The notes under the pieces: generated by a model
The model's input: only the letters and a program-made list of their open reading frames with translations
What the model was told of the DNA's origin: nothing
Databases searched by the model: none
Made by a program: the position numbers and the translations under genes
Assembly: GCF_019320115.1 (NCBI RefSeq)
Contig: NC_089591.1
Span: 63,161,030 to 63,225,029 of the forward strand
From: Miscanthus floridulus
Lineage: Eukaryota; Streptophyta; Magnoliopsida; Poales; Poaceae
Direction of reading: 5' to 3'
Length of the DNA: 64,000 nt
Shown: positions 33,799-46,239 of the stretch, in pieces
Position numbering within the stretch: position 1 is the first letter of the stretch
Layout: the number at the start of each line of letters is the position of its first letter

Positions 33799-35426
33799 AT
33801 TGTTAGGATACGGCCCTTGCATTGCATTGCATCTGCCCCTCGTATGCCGGCGTGTGATTGGAACAGGCATTGAATTTATATGCCGTTCTCTAATTTTCGT
33901 TACTATTAGTAAAAAAGTGTGAAGGTGCCTGTGTGTCGTCCCCGAAGATCAAAACGATGCCGTGCAGAAAAGCTACGATTTAGGACAGAAATCTGTGATC
34001 TGTTGAGAAAAGGAATCTTCACTTGATTTTGCTGTTGCTCGGTCGAACGAACTAGAATGATTCTTCTTCCCATTCTGATCGTGTCGCATCGTATAAAACC
34101 AAGCAGATCCTTGTTTTTTGATACTACACATATATATACTCTCTCGTTTTTTTTTAATAGAAAAACTGAAAAACTTGTATAGTCCGTACCTAACGAATGG
34201 TGTGAGACGCCAACCGTAGCCGACGGCCAGCACTCACGTATATTACGTATAGCTAGCGCCGATGTGTACGGCGTACTGGCAAGCACGTGCGTCAGGACCG
34301 ACACAAACAAGCGGCGTGCGCTTGCCTGAGCCGTGTCGCCGGTCAACGGATGGCCGGCACACCGACACTGTGCCGTCGTCGGCGCGAGCCGCGAGGTTCC
34401 CGGCGTGCTGGGCGTGGTATCCGGCCATCCGGGGAACCGGGTGGCGCCTTCCCCCCTGGGCTGTCTGGGCAGTGGGCAGCACGCGTGGTGGGAGCCGGAG
34501 GACCTTTTTTTTTTTGAGCAGAAGGTGGGAGAACCGAACAACCAACTCTCGGTGGGCTGCAACTTCGCTTGTTATATTGGGGCCAGCCCGAAAGCTCAGC
34601 GGGACACTTGGGCCGGGTGTCTGGGCCCATGTCGCTAAAGTCTGGGCCGAGCATTTGCTTTGTATTGGAAGAGAAGTCCATTTGACCTCTCCAATTTTCA
34701 ACGAAGTTTTATTTGGCTGCACCAAAACGGAAAGCCGTTTTTTTTTTGCTTCTCCAAATTTTGAAACTATCCGAATTTATACTTAGATGATTTTAAAAGT
34801 GGTTTTAGCTGATCTGACACCACGTTATCCACAGGAAAGGCAGATCCGATTATATTGATAGTTTGGCGGTTCATTACAATAAAAAAAACGCATTGATTTT
34901 TTTAGAAAAAATCATCCAAATACTTTTCTAGAAAAATATGCAAATAAAAATCCTAAAATTAGAAGAGAATAATTAATCCATCAATGTTTTTTTCTTACGT
35001 CGGTCCTTCCCCCACAAGATTTGGTAGCCTCCACCGTGTTCCGTCTTCCGTGCAAGCAGCTCTGCAATACGAACGTTCTACTTCGCCTGGAGCTCTCCGT
35101 CTCCAAATTCAGGGCCGCGGGGCTCCGCCTCCTTAAAAAAACAGCTCCGGCTCCGGCTCTTCCGAAGAAGTGGCTCATCTGAAGGAGCTGAAGCCGTTTT
35201 GAAAAACGTTTAGCAAAACGGCTCCTCATGTTTTTGTATAATGGGTGAAAGATGGTAAATGTCTATAATAACCCTACTTATTATTTTACTATGGTGCAGA
35301 TGTAGTAAAACCCAACCTAGAAAAAATGGTTTTACTATTTTTTTGATATTTGTGTGATTTATTATATATTTTACAAGCATCAGGTGATTTGATCCATTTC
35401 AGGAGGAAGCTAATAGTCGCTAATAG
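33799..35426. other. Intergenic, no gene recognised
   Basis: Mixed AT-rich and GC-rich sequence. Open frames around 34240-34780 run through a GC-rich patch but have no domain and overlap on both strands. Around 35090-35230 repeated GGCTCCGGCTCT and AAACGGCTCC motifs suggest a degraded MITE. Confidence 0.4.
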
Positions 35427-35646
35427 TCGTCACTGGACTGCGTCGCCCCTCTCCATCGACCCAACTCGATAGCGCCTTCTTCACCAATGCCATGGCCAGC
35501 TCCTCCTCCAAGCCTACTGATGGTCGGTAGCACATCCCCTCTCTTTAGTCTCTCCCTCTGTCTACTTCATGATCTATGTCGTTTTATCCCGAATAGAAGC
35601 ATATACACCCATTGATCTACAGCTGGTCGATCCACTAAGTCTATCA
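35427..35646 (+). repeat. Copia-2 5' LTR fragment
   Basis: Aligns with 40489-40710, sharing GTCGTCACTGGA, CCCTCTCTTTAGTCTCTCCC and CCACTAAGTCTATCA. The 5' part of the LTR, with its promoter, is absent. Confidence 0.85.
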
Positions 35647-35647
35647 A

Positions 35648-35655
35648 TGGTATCA
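35648..35655 (+). other. Copia-2 primer binding site
   Basis: TGGTATCA one base after the LTR end CTATCA. It matches the start of the initiator-Met tRNA primer site, although the match ends after eight bases. Confidence 0.7.
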
Positions 35656-36917
35656 ATCGCCTCACTAGTGTGTAGATCTAGTCTTTGGGATAGAAATCTA
35701 AGAGAAATTAGAAGAAGATGATTCGAATTTTGTTTTGGTCAAACTCTAACCCCAAATTGAAACCCTAACCCCAGCAAAGAAAAGGAAAGGTGGGGCTTAC
35801 CTTGCGTTCGCCACGCCACCGCCGCCGCCTCGCCGACGCATAGGAAGACGAGCCGAGCCACCATTTGCTAGTGTCTCGCCGCGACGCGTGCGTGCTCAAG
35901 GTGCCATCACGAGGTCGCTTGATGGCAGCGTGCTCACCCTTCGGTGGGCGCGCCGACCGGCAAAGGGGCCCGTGGTGGCGCTGCCATCCTCCTCTCTGGC
36001 CGCCGCTCGTCGATAGAAGAAAGAGAAAGGGAGGGGTGGAAATGAGCTAGGGTTAGGGCATCCCCATCGCGGACGATGTTTTTCTTACGCCGAGACGCGC
36101 GGACAACCGTCGGATCACATCCGACGACCGGCGTTGATCATGCAGCTTTTGGCCCTACGAAGAAGAGGATCCCGGCCCAGGTCCATGTTACGGCCTGGGC
36201 GCGGGGAGTGGCACGCGCGCGGCTGGGCCAGGCTGTTTTTTTACGGCTGGGCCGTGGGCCGAGCGCGGCGCATGCAAGGCTGGGCTGTGGGACGATTTTG
36301 ATGCCGGGCCAAAGTGAAAAGTTTGAGTCCATTTAGTTTTATTATTTTTCAGAAGCATTTTTATGAATTTTGTGAAGTTTTCATGTTCTATCTTTGCACA
36401 AATTTGAACCAACGGGAAAATTTTGTTCAGAGAGTAGATAAGTAATTTAAAATGCTTCTGAATAATATTATTTTAAGATTATTTTCATGCTTCCACTACA
36501 AAGATGATGTTTATGATCATCTAATTAAATTGGAACCAACGGAAAAATTTTAATTGGAGGAGTAGTCGTTTTTCGTTTAAGTTAAATTATGGTATTGTTA
36601 TTTTCTGAACAACGTTGATGATAACAATACTACGAGTTTATTCATGAGTTGTTTTCCATGCATTAATTCCATTTCTGTCCAACGGTGACATAGAATTAAT
36701 GTAGAAGAATATTGTATTTATGATATTGCTATTTTCTTTCCAAAGCTGTTGATAGCAATACTATAAATTTTTAATTTATGAGTTTTATGCATTCGTTCTA
36801 TTTCTGCCCAATGATGATGTAGAATTAGTGTAGAAGAATGTGGTATATTTTAATTTTGACCAACATTAAATTAAGGCATGCAATTATTATGTTAAATGTT
36901 TCTCACTTTCTCTTACG
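35656..36917 (+). other. Copia-2 leader region
   Basis: Non-coding. It has a GC-rich section at 35800-36250 and then AT-rich sequence in which a block with CCAACGGTGACATAGAATTA is repeated in variant form about 130 bases later (36680 and 36810). The GC-rich part may be foreign to the element. Confidence 0.45.
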
Positions 36918-39900
36918 TTGTTTTCATGCTACAACCCAATGACGTTTATCTCGTCTATTCCGTCTCTCAATGGGAGTAACTATAACACATGGCGAGAGAA
37001 GCTTGAGATAGCACTTGGACTCTCTGACAATGATCTAGCACTTATCTCTTCGTGTCCCACTAAACCAGTGGACCCGGTGAGGGAAGCAAATGAGACTGAT
37101 GTAGCTTTCGCTACTCGACAACGTGACCATGCAGAAGTGCGAATGAAGTACAATCTTGATCGTGCGAAGTGGGATAGTTCAAACCGCAAGTGTTTGGTGG
37201 TGATTAAGGGCTCCATTGAGGATCCAATAAGGGGATCAATCCGAGAATATACCACCACCACTGAGTATCTCAAGAAGGTGGAGAGTCAGTTTACTGGCTC
37301 TTCAAAGGCTTATGCAAGCACTCTAATTAAGAAGTTAGTCAATGAGAAATACTCTGGTGGAGGGATTAGAGAGCACATATTGAAGATGAACAACACGGCA
37401 TCTAAGCTCAAGCCTATGGATTTAAGGCTCAAGGATGAGTTCCTAATTCATTTGATTTTTGCTTCTTTGCCCAAAGGGTATGAGACTTTTGTTGTGAACT
37501 ACAACTTATAGCCAGATAAGTGAGACATTGAGAAGCTCATTGCAATATGTGTGCAAGAAGAGGAGAGGCTTAAGAGCTCACATGGTGACTTAGCTAACCA
37601 TGTGAAGGAAAATAAAAGGAAGAACTTTTACAATAAGAAAGACAAACCACAAGGAAAACCTCAGTGGGACAATAGCTCCTCCTCTAACTCACAAGGAAAA
37701 GCCCCTAAGAAAGATCATCATTAGAAATCCAACTATGTTCAAGTGGACAAGAACACCTACAAATGGTGCAAGAATACTGGACACTATCAGAAGGATTGTC
37801 CAGATTTCCTGAAGCACCTAATGAGAAAAGGTGAGGACATTATTACATTCGTAGATGAGTCCTTGCATTTAAGTTATGCAAAATCTACTTGGTGGATTGA
37901 TTCGTGTGCAACAATTTATGTTGTAAATTCATTACAGGGATTCCATACGAGGAGGACCCTGCAAAGAGGAGAAAGACACATTAAGGTGGCAAATAGATTC
38001 CAAGCTGAAGTTGAAGCCATTGGAGAACTCCCATTAGAATTAAATGATGGCTTTGTATTTAAGCTTATAGATGTCTTTTATGTACCCTTTTTTGTAGAAA
38101 CTTAATAAGTGTTTCACGTTTAGACGATGATGGATTTGATTGCCATTTTGGTAATGGCAAATGTAAGATAATGTTTAATCATAAGTGTGTTGGTCTTGCC
38201 TTCCGACAAGATGAGCTTTATTTGTTATCATTTTCTGAGAATGTGAATGCTATGAGCACTGAGAATGAGGATGCCTCCTCGTCTATGAATGCAAGAAATA
38301 AGCGGAAGAGAGTTCATGATGTATCATCGAAATTATGGCACTGTCATTTAGGCCATATTTTGAGGTGAAGAAAAGAACGATTGATTAAGAAATCAATTCT
38401 TCCGTTATTAGAATTTTTAGATTTAGAACATTGTATTGATTGTATTAAAGGAAAGTATATTAAGAAAATAAAGAAAGACGTTAAACGAAGTGCAGGAATT
38501 TTCGAAATAATTCACATAGATATCTATGGTCCTTTTTCTATGAAAAGTGTGGATGGTTATGATTCATTTATAACATTCACAGATGATTATTCTCGTTATG
38601 GCTATATTTATCTAATTAAGGAAACATCAAAAGCATTGGATAAATTTAAGATATTTAAGGTTGAAGTAGAAAATCAGCATAATTTAAAGATTAATATAGT
38701 TAGATCCGACCGTGGGGGGGAGTACTACGGTCGACATACCCCATATGGCCAAGTTCTTGGACCTTTTGCAAAGTTCTTACAGGAAAATGGCATAGTTGTC
38801 CAGTACTCTACACCGGCCGAGCCTTAGCAGAATGGAGTAGCTAAAAGACGTAACCGTACCTTAATGGATATGGTGAGAAGTATGATAAATTACTCTACTT
38901 TACCGATAAATTTATTAATGGAGGTGTTAAAAACCGCCATTCATATTCTCAATCGAGTATCTGGCAAGTCAGTACCCAAAATAGCATATGAGTTGTGGAT
39001 AGGAAGGGAACCCTCACTTAACCACTTACGTGTGTGGGGATGCCCAGCTAAGGCCAAAGTATTTAACCTAAACATTGGGAAGCTAGACTCCAAGATAATA
39101 AGTTGTCATTTCATTGGCTATCTAATAAGTCAAAAGGTTATCGTTTCTACTGTCCTGACATACATACGGAGTTTGTAGAAACAAGACACGCTATATTCTT
39201 GAAGGATGATATGGTCAGAGAGAGCATGGCGGCACGAGAAATTAACTTTGAGGAGAAGCGGGTATACGTGCCCAATCTAATGGTTCAGGAGCCATTTTTC
39301 TCACTACTTGTTGCTGCTGCACCAACATTACAGGACACTATTTGTGACAGCACCTGTTGTTAGTTCTACCATGGCAACAATAAATGAACATGAGGAACCT
39401 ATCCTTTAGGATCCTATAGAACAAGTTGTCGCACATGAGGAAGGGCAACAACAGCCCTATATAGAACAAGCACCAACTAATGAGGCCCCCATAAGGTTTC
39501 AAAGAGCCAGAAAACCAGCCATTCCTGATGACTACGAAGTCTATGAATATAAAGAATTCCAAATGGAGGGTGATCCCACTTCATTTGAATAAGCCAGGAG
39601 AAGCGCTTACTCATCAAAGTGGCTTGAAGCCATGCAAGATGAAATGAGATCAATGAGCACCAACAGTGTTTAGAACTAAGAAAGAATTCCTAAAGGAGCC
39701 AAGACAGTAGGCTGTAAATGGGTCTACAAAACTAAATATGACTCCAAAGGGAATGTGGAAAGATTTAAAGCGTGACTTATGGTAAAAGGTTTTACGCAAA
39801 GAGAAGGAATAGATTATAATGAGACATTTTCTCTAGTCTCATGCAAGGTTTGTTTTAAAATCATAATGGCGTTAGTGGCGCATTACGATTTAGAATTACA

Positions 39901-40149
39901 TCAGATGGATATAAAGACGGCTTTCCTTAACGGGGATTTAGATTAGAATGTCTACATGGCACAACCAAAAGGTTTTGCCGTAAAGGAAAAGAACATATGG
40001 GATGTCGCCTGAGGAAATCCATTTATGAATTAAAACAAGCCTCTAGACAGTGGTATTTAAAGTTTGATGGAATGATAAGGAAGTTTGGGTTTAAAGAAAA
40101 TATGGAGGACAATTGTGTTTATACAAAGTTCAAGAATATGAAAGGACAT
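36918..40149 (+). pseudogene. Copia-2 gag-pol remnants
   Basis: Gag (36918-37511) contains SIPSLNGSNYNTWREKLE, a UBN2-type gag start. A stop (37509) and a second one four codons on (37521) split it. A zinc knuckle, CKNTGHYQKDC, lies near 37770, and a protease-like WWIDSCATIYVVNS near 37900. Integrase (38381-39060) has the metal-site region with DDYSRYGY and the DRGGEYYG motif, with a stop at 38825-38827. RT begins near 39700 (CKWVYKTKYDSKGN) and reaches MDIKTAFLNGDL near 39910, with stops nearby. The YVDD active site and RNase H are absent. Confidence 0.85.
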
Positions 40150-40710
40150 TGATGTCACCTAGAGGGGGTGAATAGGCATTTCTAAAAATTATCAACAAAT
40201 AAAACTTGCAGCGGAGGGCAATTGCGTCCTTTTACGCCCTTACAGTATCTCTCCACCAAGATTGGCCCAACGGTCAACTTGGGCCTTGATCCCGTGTCCT
40301 GATCGGGGGCGATCAACCCTATATGGTTGGTGGCCCCCGTCGCACTGCGCTATATAAAGAGGTGGGGGCCGATGGCTCGTGGTACGAGATTCACCGGTTG
40401 CCACGGTACCCCACCGACAGAACCCTAATCCGATCTAAGGGAGCGCAACAGCGGTGGGAAGCGCCGCCACCATCCTCCTCGACTCGCCGTCGTCACTGGA
40501 GTGCGTCGCCCCTCTCCATCGACCCCAACTCGACAACGCCTTCTTCACCAACGTCATGGCCAGCTCATCCGCCAAGCCCACTGATGGTCGGTAACATATC
40601 CCCTCTCTTTAGTCTCTCCCTCTGTCTATTTCATGATCTATGTTGTTTTATCCCGAATAGACACATGTACACTCACTGATCTACACCTAGTCGATCCACT
40701 AAGTCTATCA
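40150..40710 (+). repeat. Copia-2 3' LTR
   Basis: TGATGTCACC...GTCTATCA, 561 bp. The last 220 bases match the 5' fragment. The start is set by the TG following RT-derived sequence and by the sequence CACCTAGAGGGGGTGAATAG, familiar at starts of grass repeats. Confidence 0.75.
40351..40358 (+). promoter_or_regulatory. TATA box in the copia-2 LTR
   Basis: TATATAAA in the context GCGCTATATAAAGAGG, about 200 bases into the LTR, where the U3 promoter of a copia LTR is expected. Confidence 0.65.
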
Positions 40711-41111
40711 GCCCGGAGAAGCTTGGTTTTGTGGCTCCGCCTGCCACTGCCTAAAAGGGCCCCGGCTCTTCCAGTGCTCCGTCGGAGGAGCCTTTATGCA
40801 AATCACCATTTGCTACAACTCCAGGAGCCGAAGCAGAGCCCTGCCAAAGAGGCACTCAGACAACGCAAAAGGTCAAAACTCGACAACAGATTAGTACCAG
40901 TAAGGATCAAAGCCAATTCAAATGAGATAGGAGTAAACCATAAGCCCCGGCTCTACGTTGTTACAGTAATTTACACCGCTGTTCAGGCTGTAATTACATT
41001 ACAACACCCAAAATGAAAGAAAGAACAAACGTAAAAGAAATAGCACGCTATCATACACGAACATGAGGGAGGCTGACTGTGAGCCTCACTTCATCGGACG
41101 TGTTCGGTGGG
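40711..41111. other. Intergenic / 3' flank of the DUF761 gene
   Basis: No gene. The stretch next to 41111 probably holds the 3' UTR of the minus-strand DUF761 gene. The first 130 bases carry GGCTCCGCC and CCGGCTCTTCC motifs like those near 35130. Confidence 0.4.
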
Positions 41112-42509
41112 TCATCTCCTGGCCGGCTCGACCCTCTGCATCCTAATCTGCTCCCTGAACTTGGCTATGAACTCGTCGGCCTTCCTGTCCACCTCGTCCT
41201 CCACCTCTTCCGTCTCCGTCTCCGTCTCCCCCTCCGGTCCCGGCCTCGTCGCCAGCTCAAACAGCTCCTCGTCGCACGAGTTGCCGTCGCCGTCCTCATC
41301 AACCCCGTTATCTTCGCAGCTGTTTTCCTCCTTGATGGTGTCATCGTCGTCGAGATCACTGCTGAACGAGCTGTCCGACGCCGCAGCCATCTCACCCAAC
41401 GACAACGTCTCGTCGTATGCTTCGTCGTCGATGGGCACTACAGGATCGTAGCGACGGCCGAAGGTGCTCCTCGTCGCTTGCACCGCGGATCTGGACCGGA
41501 ACTGCTTGATGCCAGCGCGCGTGGCGCTGTGCGAGCCCAGACTTCCGTTCGGGCTCCGGTTGCTACTAAGTGCTCCGAATTCGTTGAAGCTTCTCGCCTT
41601 GGCCTTCAGGAGGCTGCTGCGTCGCCCGAGAAACGGCGGCGGAGGAGGAGGAGGCGGAGGCGGGAGCAGAGGCGGCGACGACGGCGAGAGGGTCAGGTCG
41701 GCGTCAAGGACGGAGGACGGCGAAGGGATGGCGTGACCGCGCACGACGTCGTATCCCGTTCCCGACTTGGGAGCTAGGAGTAACTCTTCTTCTTCTTCCT
41801 CCTCCTCAATGCCGCTGCCGTCGCTCATCATATCCCCTGCTGGTGCTGGTGTCGCCGCCGCCGCCGCCGACTCCTCGCCCGCTGGTTTCAGCTTCCTGAC
41901 GGGCAGGAGGAGTGGTTTCTCACCCGTGTCGGTGATGACGTCGTTGCCGCTGTTGGTCCCTGGCGCTGAAGTGTCCGCGACGACCACGAGCGGGTCGTCT
42001 GGAAGGTACTGAGAGCTCCACGCCTTCTGGACGCCACCGCCATCCTTGCTGGCTCCATCATCGTCGTTTTCCTCGAAGACCAGCGAGCCCTGCATCATCT
42101 GCGAGACGTAGGCCTCCACCGCCGCCTCGTTGTCGACGACGGGCAGCAGCTTGGTGTCGTCGGCAGCCGCTCCCGCCGCCGCCGCGGCCACCTCGGCGGC
42201 GTCTGCGTTCTTCTGGCCGAAGACGCCGTAGGAGATGATGATGCCGAGCAGGAGGAGGTGCGGCAGCTCCCAGATCCTGGGCGCCTCCGCCTGCCCCGAC
42301 GGCAGCAGCGGCAGCAGCGCCACCACGAGCGCGAACAGCGCCGCCTTCGCGGCGAGGTTGGACGGGAACAGCAGCGCGAGCACCTGCTGCAGCCACGCGG
42401 ACGTTTCCTGCTGCTGCTGCTGCTGGAGCCGTGTCGGCGAGGTCGTCGTCGAAACTACTCTAGCAGCCTGCTGCTGCTGCGCTGGAGCCGTGTCGGCCGC
42501 CTCCGCCAT
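41112..42509 (-). CDS. DUF761 (cotton-fibre-expressed-type) membrane protein
   Basis: Intronless, 465 residues from the ATG at 42509; the frame stays open further upstream but the only in-frame ATG at the N-terminus is this one, in a good context (GCAATGGCG). An alanine/glutamine-rich start is followed by two hydrophobic segments, LAAKAALFALVVALLPLLP and HLLLLGIIISYGVFG, so the protein is probably membrane-anchored. The middle is low-complexity: an E-run, a run of about ten prolines, and serine-rich and acidic stretches. The C-terminus, VDRKADEFIAKFREQIRMQ, is the conserved DUF761 motif that ends many plant proteins of unknown function, including those annotated as hydroxyproline-rich or DUF4408/DUF761 proteins. 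Biochemical role unknown. The gene is GC-rich, as are many grass single-exon genes, and intact. Confidence 0.88.
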   Translation of the reverse strand: MAEAADTAPAQQQQAARVVSTTTSPTRLQQQQQQETSAWLQQVLALLFPSNLAAKAALFALVVALLPLLPSGQAEAPRIWELPHLLLLGIIISYGVFGQKNADAAEVAAAAAGAAADDTKLLPVVDNEAAVEAYVSQMMQGSLVFEENDDDGASKDGGGVQKAWSSQYLPDDPLVVVADTSAPGTNSGNDVITDTGEKPLLLPVRKLKPAGEESAAAAATPAPAGDMMSDGSGIEEEEEEEELLLAPKSGTGYDVVRGHAIPSPSSVLDADLTLSPSSPPLLPPPPPPPPPPFLGRRSSLLKAKARSFNEFGALSSNRSPNGSLGSHSATRAGIKQFRSRSAVQATRSTFGRRYDPVVPIDDEAYDETLSLGEMAAASDSSFSSDLDDDDTIKEENSCEDNGVDEDGDGNSCDEELFELATRPGPEGETETETEEVEDEVDRKADEFIAKFREQIRMQRVEPARR

Positions 42510-44075
42510 TGCGGACGCGCGCGAGGTTCGTGCGTGCACGTAGTCTCTGCGCGCGCGCGCGGGCTGTGTTTGTTCGGGGGCTCGATAGGCTGCTGCGATG
42601 ACGTTGGAATTGGGAAGCTTTGGAGCGATAGATCCTTGGCTTTCGGGCGGGGAGAGGAAGCTACAAGACTTGGTCGTGAAGCACGCGACGAAAGGGAGGG
42701 AAAGAATTTGATCGCGGCCGAGCAGAACTGGCAGCAGGCCTCGCGCTCCCGGGGTGATTAGCTGCTGCTGCTACTGTGGACGGAAACCGCAGGAATGTGC
42801 TAGATCAAAATGCCAGAATTAATTTGAGGAAAAGGACCTCTTGGGCACTTGGGACGTAGCATAGAGTAACCTCTAGAACTGCATGCACTGTATGGTCGTA
42901 GACTATTTAATTACGCTCTAGCTAGCGTCTAGCCTAGCCACCAAAAGATGGTGGAGCCGGCTGCCGGTGCATGGATGGTTGCCGGAGCACACACGGCACA
43001 AGGGCGGCGTCGCCAAGGTCAGACAATGGGCCATGCACGGCTCACCGGCCTCTCGATCGTTGATCGTTTATGCTTGGAGGATTATTCCGACAATCTCGTT
43101 CAGTGGATGTTTCTAGTAACGGAGGAGCACGCAGATCATCCTGATGTGCCGAAACAGGAAAGAAGCAGCTAGTCCACACTTCAGGACGCATTCATTGATC
43201 CTGATCCTGATCCTGATGATCCGGCGAGCTCCAGATTCACAAAAGCTGGGGACCTAGGGTGCTGATACGCGCGTGTTGAAGCTCCTCTACCTGCTGCTGG
43301 CACAGAATATGCGTAGTTGGATGCCCTGTACGGCCGTGTCAATTTTGAAGACTGCACAAGCCCCCATGGGCGTAGATACGTAGTAGATGTGATCCGATCC
43401 GATTTGCTGCTGCGATGTGATTCGTCTTCGCCTCATCTGACATGTGAACGCCGGCTTTCTGAAGAGGCGTGTAGATTTTCAGGAAACGGAAAAAAGGCAG
43501 CTCCAGGCTTTCCGAGCATGCATGATGCATGGGTTATCCTTTGCTTAATTCTGCAGCTATCCTTTACCACCCCTATGCGTTTCCTTTGTTCTGCTTATTT
43601 TTTTCTCCGGGAGGGTGAAGAATGTTGAAGTTACTGGAGTAATCAAGGGGGGCAGTAATATTCGATCCCATTTCAGTTTGCCGCCCCCCTCCACTCCAGT
43701 TGTCGTTGACTGGTCGTCGTACTGGTGGAGCAGAAGCGGCAGTAGCAGGCCACGAGCGCGCCTCCGAGAAGATATAATAACGATCTGGACTGGGCCAGAA
43801 TTCTTCCTTTTTTCTGAATGGTCAGTGGCCTAGAATTTCTTGAAATGGGCCACAATGTCTGTACTTTCTCTTTTAAGTATTTGGCCTGTTTATCTTTTCT
43901 TTCCCTGTAAACTATATATGAGATTCAACCGTCACTGTACTTACTCACCAATCACCATACATACATACTGCTCTTCGTCAGCGGAGATACCCTAGAATCA
44001 ATGTTGTCATGTTGATGGAGGCTTTTTTCTTGGTCCGGAAGGGCAGCGACCTGTGTCATTATCAGAAATGGCAGG
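42510..44075. other. Upstream region of the DUF761 gene and intergenic DNA
   Basis: A GC dinucleotide patch (GCGCGCGCGCGGGC) lies near 42550, in the presumed 5' UTR or promoter of the DUF761 gene. The remainder shows no domain-bearing open frame. The three bases before 44076 (AGG) are the target duplication of the next element. Confidence 0.45.
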
Positions 44076-44084
44076 CACTACTGG

Positions 44085-44600
44085 ATTCAGGTTCTTTGCT
44101 GAGTGTCTAAGGCATTCGGCAAATGCCAAATTGCACTCGGCAAAGCCTTTGCCGAATACGGCACTCGGCAAAGAACACACGGTAAAAAATTGATCGGCAA
44201 AGTTCGCTTTGCCGAGTGTCTTTTATCGGGCACTCGGCAAAGAAAAGCGACAGTCACGGGGCCGGCCCCATTGACGGTCGCTTTGCCGAGTGCCAACCCT
44301 GCAGGCACTCGGCAAAGATTTTTTTTAAAAAATTCTTTGTCGAGTGCCCTCTATTCGGCCCTTGGCAAATATGTTTTTTTTTCCCTAAAAATTCTTTGCC
44401 GAGTGCCCCCTAGCCTGCGCTCGGCAAAGTTTGATTTTTTTTTTAAAAAAATTCTTTGCCGAGTACCATGGTCATGGCACTCGGCAAAGCTGAAAAATGA
44501 TTTTCCGAGCGCCCATTTTCCAGCTTTGCCGAGTGATGTGACCATGACACTCGGCAACGGGGTCCTTTGCCGAGTGCAGCACTCGGCAAAGTGACCCAAA
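44085..44600. repeat. CACTA-1 left subterminal repeat array
   Basis: More than 15 copies of TTTGCCGAGTGC or GCACTCGGCAAAG, often as facing pairs around a short spacer. Such repeats are the binding sites of the TNPA-type protein in En/Spm elements. Confidence 0.9.
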
Positions 44601-44654
44601 ACGGCAATTTTTATTTTTTATTTACATTCCATCATGACAAATAAATTCATACAA

Positions 44655-44720
44655 ACATATATCACATATATATCTCATCCATCACATATATATCTCATTC
44701 ATCACATATATATCTCATCC
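44655..44720. repeat. Short tandem repeat ATCACATATATATCTCATYC
   Basis: Three copies of a unit of about 20 bases just inside the left array of CACTA-1. Confidence 0.7.
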
Positions 44721-46009
44721 ATCCACACATCCATCCACACATATCACATCCATCACAATATATATCACATATATAATAATAAGTGATCAATTCCATGCAA
44801 ATAAATTCACAAGTCCATCAAAGTCCACAAGTGCATCAAAAGTATATCACAAGTCCATCACCAAGTGAACAACAAATGAAAAAATACATGTATTAGAAAT
44901 CGAGTTCACGGACCTATGACGGTCGCCCGCCATCTTTGTTCAATCACCTGCAATAAAAAAGGAAAACAAGACGTAATTAGAAATAGGTGCAAAAATGAAC
45001 AAAACATAATTACAAAAAACATAGTAATACATGTATTAGAAATATATGCAAAAATAAACAAAATATAATTACAAAAACATAGTATTACATGTATTAGAAA
45101 TAATCTTCATGATTGAGATTAGCTGGATCATAGGTCTCGTCATCACTATTAACATTGTCCAACTCATCAACACAATCCGAAGGAGGAATGTTGTCTTCGT
45201 TGTCATTGCCTAAACATAATCGCTCAAGTATTTGTATGTCCTTCAGATTTCACACCTCATCTCCAGCGTCCTCGTCATATGTATCACTGAGCAAAGTAAC
45301 CATCAATTGCATCTACATGGTGTTCCTACTGTCTAATAGGTGAGGATAGGTCCTAATCCCACCCGCGAATACGTAGATGAGGTTAGTCTCCATGCTCTAC
45401 TCCTATCCGAGACAGAATTTCGGCAGCACCTCCCCATTGTTCTTCAGATACACATTCTGTCAAAGAAGAGTGCGTATCTGGAGAACAACAGAGAGGTGAT
45501 GCCGAAACTCTATCTCGGATCTGAACAGACCATGAAAACTAACCCATCTATGCATCCGTGGGCTGTTCAAAAAACATGGATAATCCAAAACAGATACGGT
45601 CGTAGATATGCAAAGATCTGCATACGTCCAACTGTATCTCTTTCGAACAGGACACGCCTAACTGGGTTACGTGATCTACGACCATGATATGGAAAGAGGG
45701 GTTATAACTAGGGTGACAGTGGAGTTAGGCTAGCGGGGATGTGTTGGGTCGGTGCACTGGCGAGGCGATGCGGTGCAGGCAGACCCGCAGCGGTGAGGAA
45801 GACGATCGGGGTCACCGAGATACTCCGGCTCGGCTACGACGGCTCTTCGCTGCAAAAAAAAGAACAAAATACTATCTCAGTTCAAAATTTTGGCAGAACC
45901 TCACCTGCACGGTGAGATATCCAAAACCTTCAAAAAACATACGGCACGATGACCGACAACCACATATACATATGCATTCAATTCAACATATCATTGCCAA
46001 GTCACATTC

Positions 46010-46235
46010 ATCCACCACCACCGCCGCCGCCGCCGCCACTCTACTCTTCTACTACACACCACCACCACCATCACCACTCTACTCTTGTACTACTACAACC
46101 ACCACCACCACCTATTACTACTACTACCACCACAACCACCTACTGTACTACTACTACCACCACCACAACCACCACCTACTACTACTACTCTACCGAACTC
46201 TACTTCTACTAAAACATACTACCACTGCTACTCTA
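46010..46235. repeat. CCA/CTA trinucleotide microsatellite
   Basis: Long imperfect run of CCA, CCG, CTA and ACT triplets inside CACTA-1. No counterpart is seen in CACTA-2. Confidence 0.85.
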
Positions 46236-46239
46236 CTAC

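Larger units (their letters stand above)
35427..40710 (+). mobile_element. Decayed Ty1/copia element
   Basis: Plus-strand element with a 3' LTR (40150-40710) and only the last 220 bases of the 5' LTR (35427-35646). A primer site TGGTATCA lies one base after the 5' LTR. A leader of 1.3 kb precedes gag. Gag, protease, integrase and the first half of RT are recognisable, with many stops. The rest of RT and all of RNase H are missing: RT-like sequence ends right at the 3' LTR. No target duplication can be checked because the left end is lost. Confidence 0.8.

Noticed and set aside
34262..34786. 174-residue plus-strand open frame
   Set aside because: Overlaps equally long frames on the other strand in a GC-rich patch, contains no recognisable domain, and reads through a poly-T run.
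35090..40830. Possible split MITE: GGCTCCGGCTCT motifs at about 35130 and about 40760 flanking copia-2
   Set aside because: The similarity is limited to short motifs and no terminal inverted repeat or target duplication could be matched, so a shared pre-insertion element is not supported.
41079..41777. 232-residue plus-strand open frame over the DUF761 gene
   Set aside because: Shadow of the minus-strand gene; Arg/Leu-rich composition and no domain.
42510..42539. Ten-residue N-terminal extension of the DUF761 protein
   Set aside because: The extended frame would have to start at a GTG (42539). The first ATG is at 42509, in a good context, so the shorter protein was chosen.
44085..44600. Regularly spaced 12-13 bp repeats that could suggest a CRISPR-like array
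   Set aside because: Repeats occur in both orientations as facing pairs with variable spacers, inside CACTA termini, in a plant genome. They are transposase-binding subterminal repeats.
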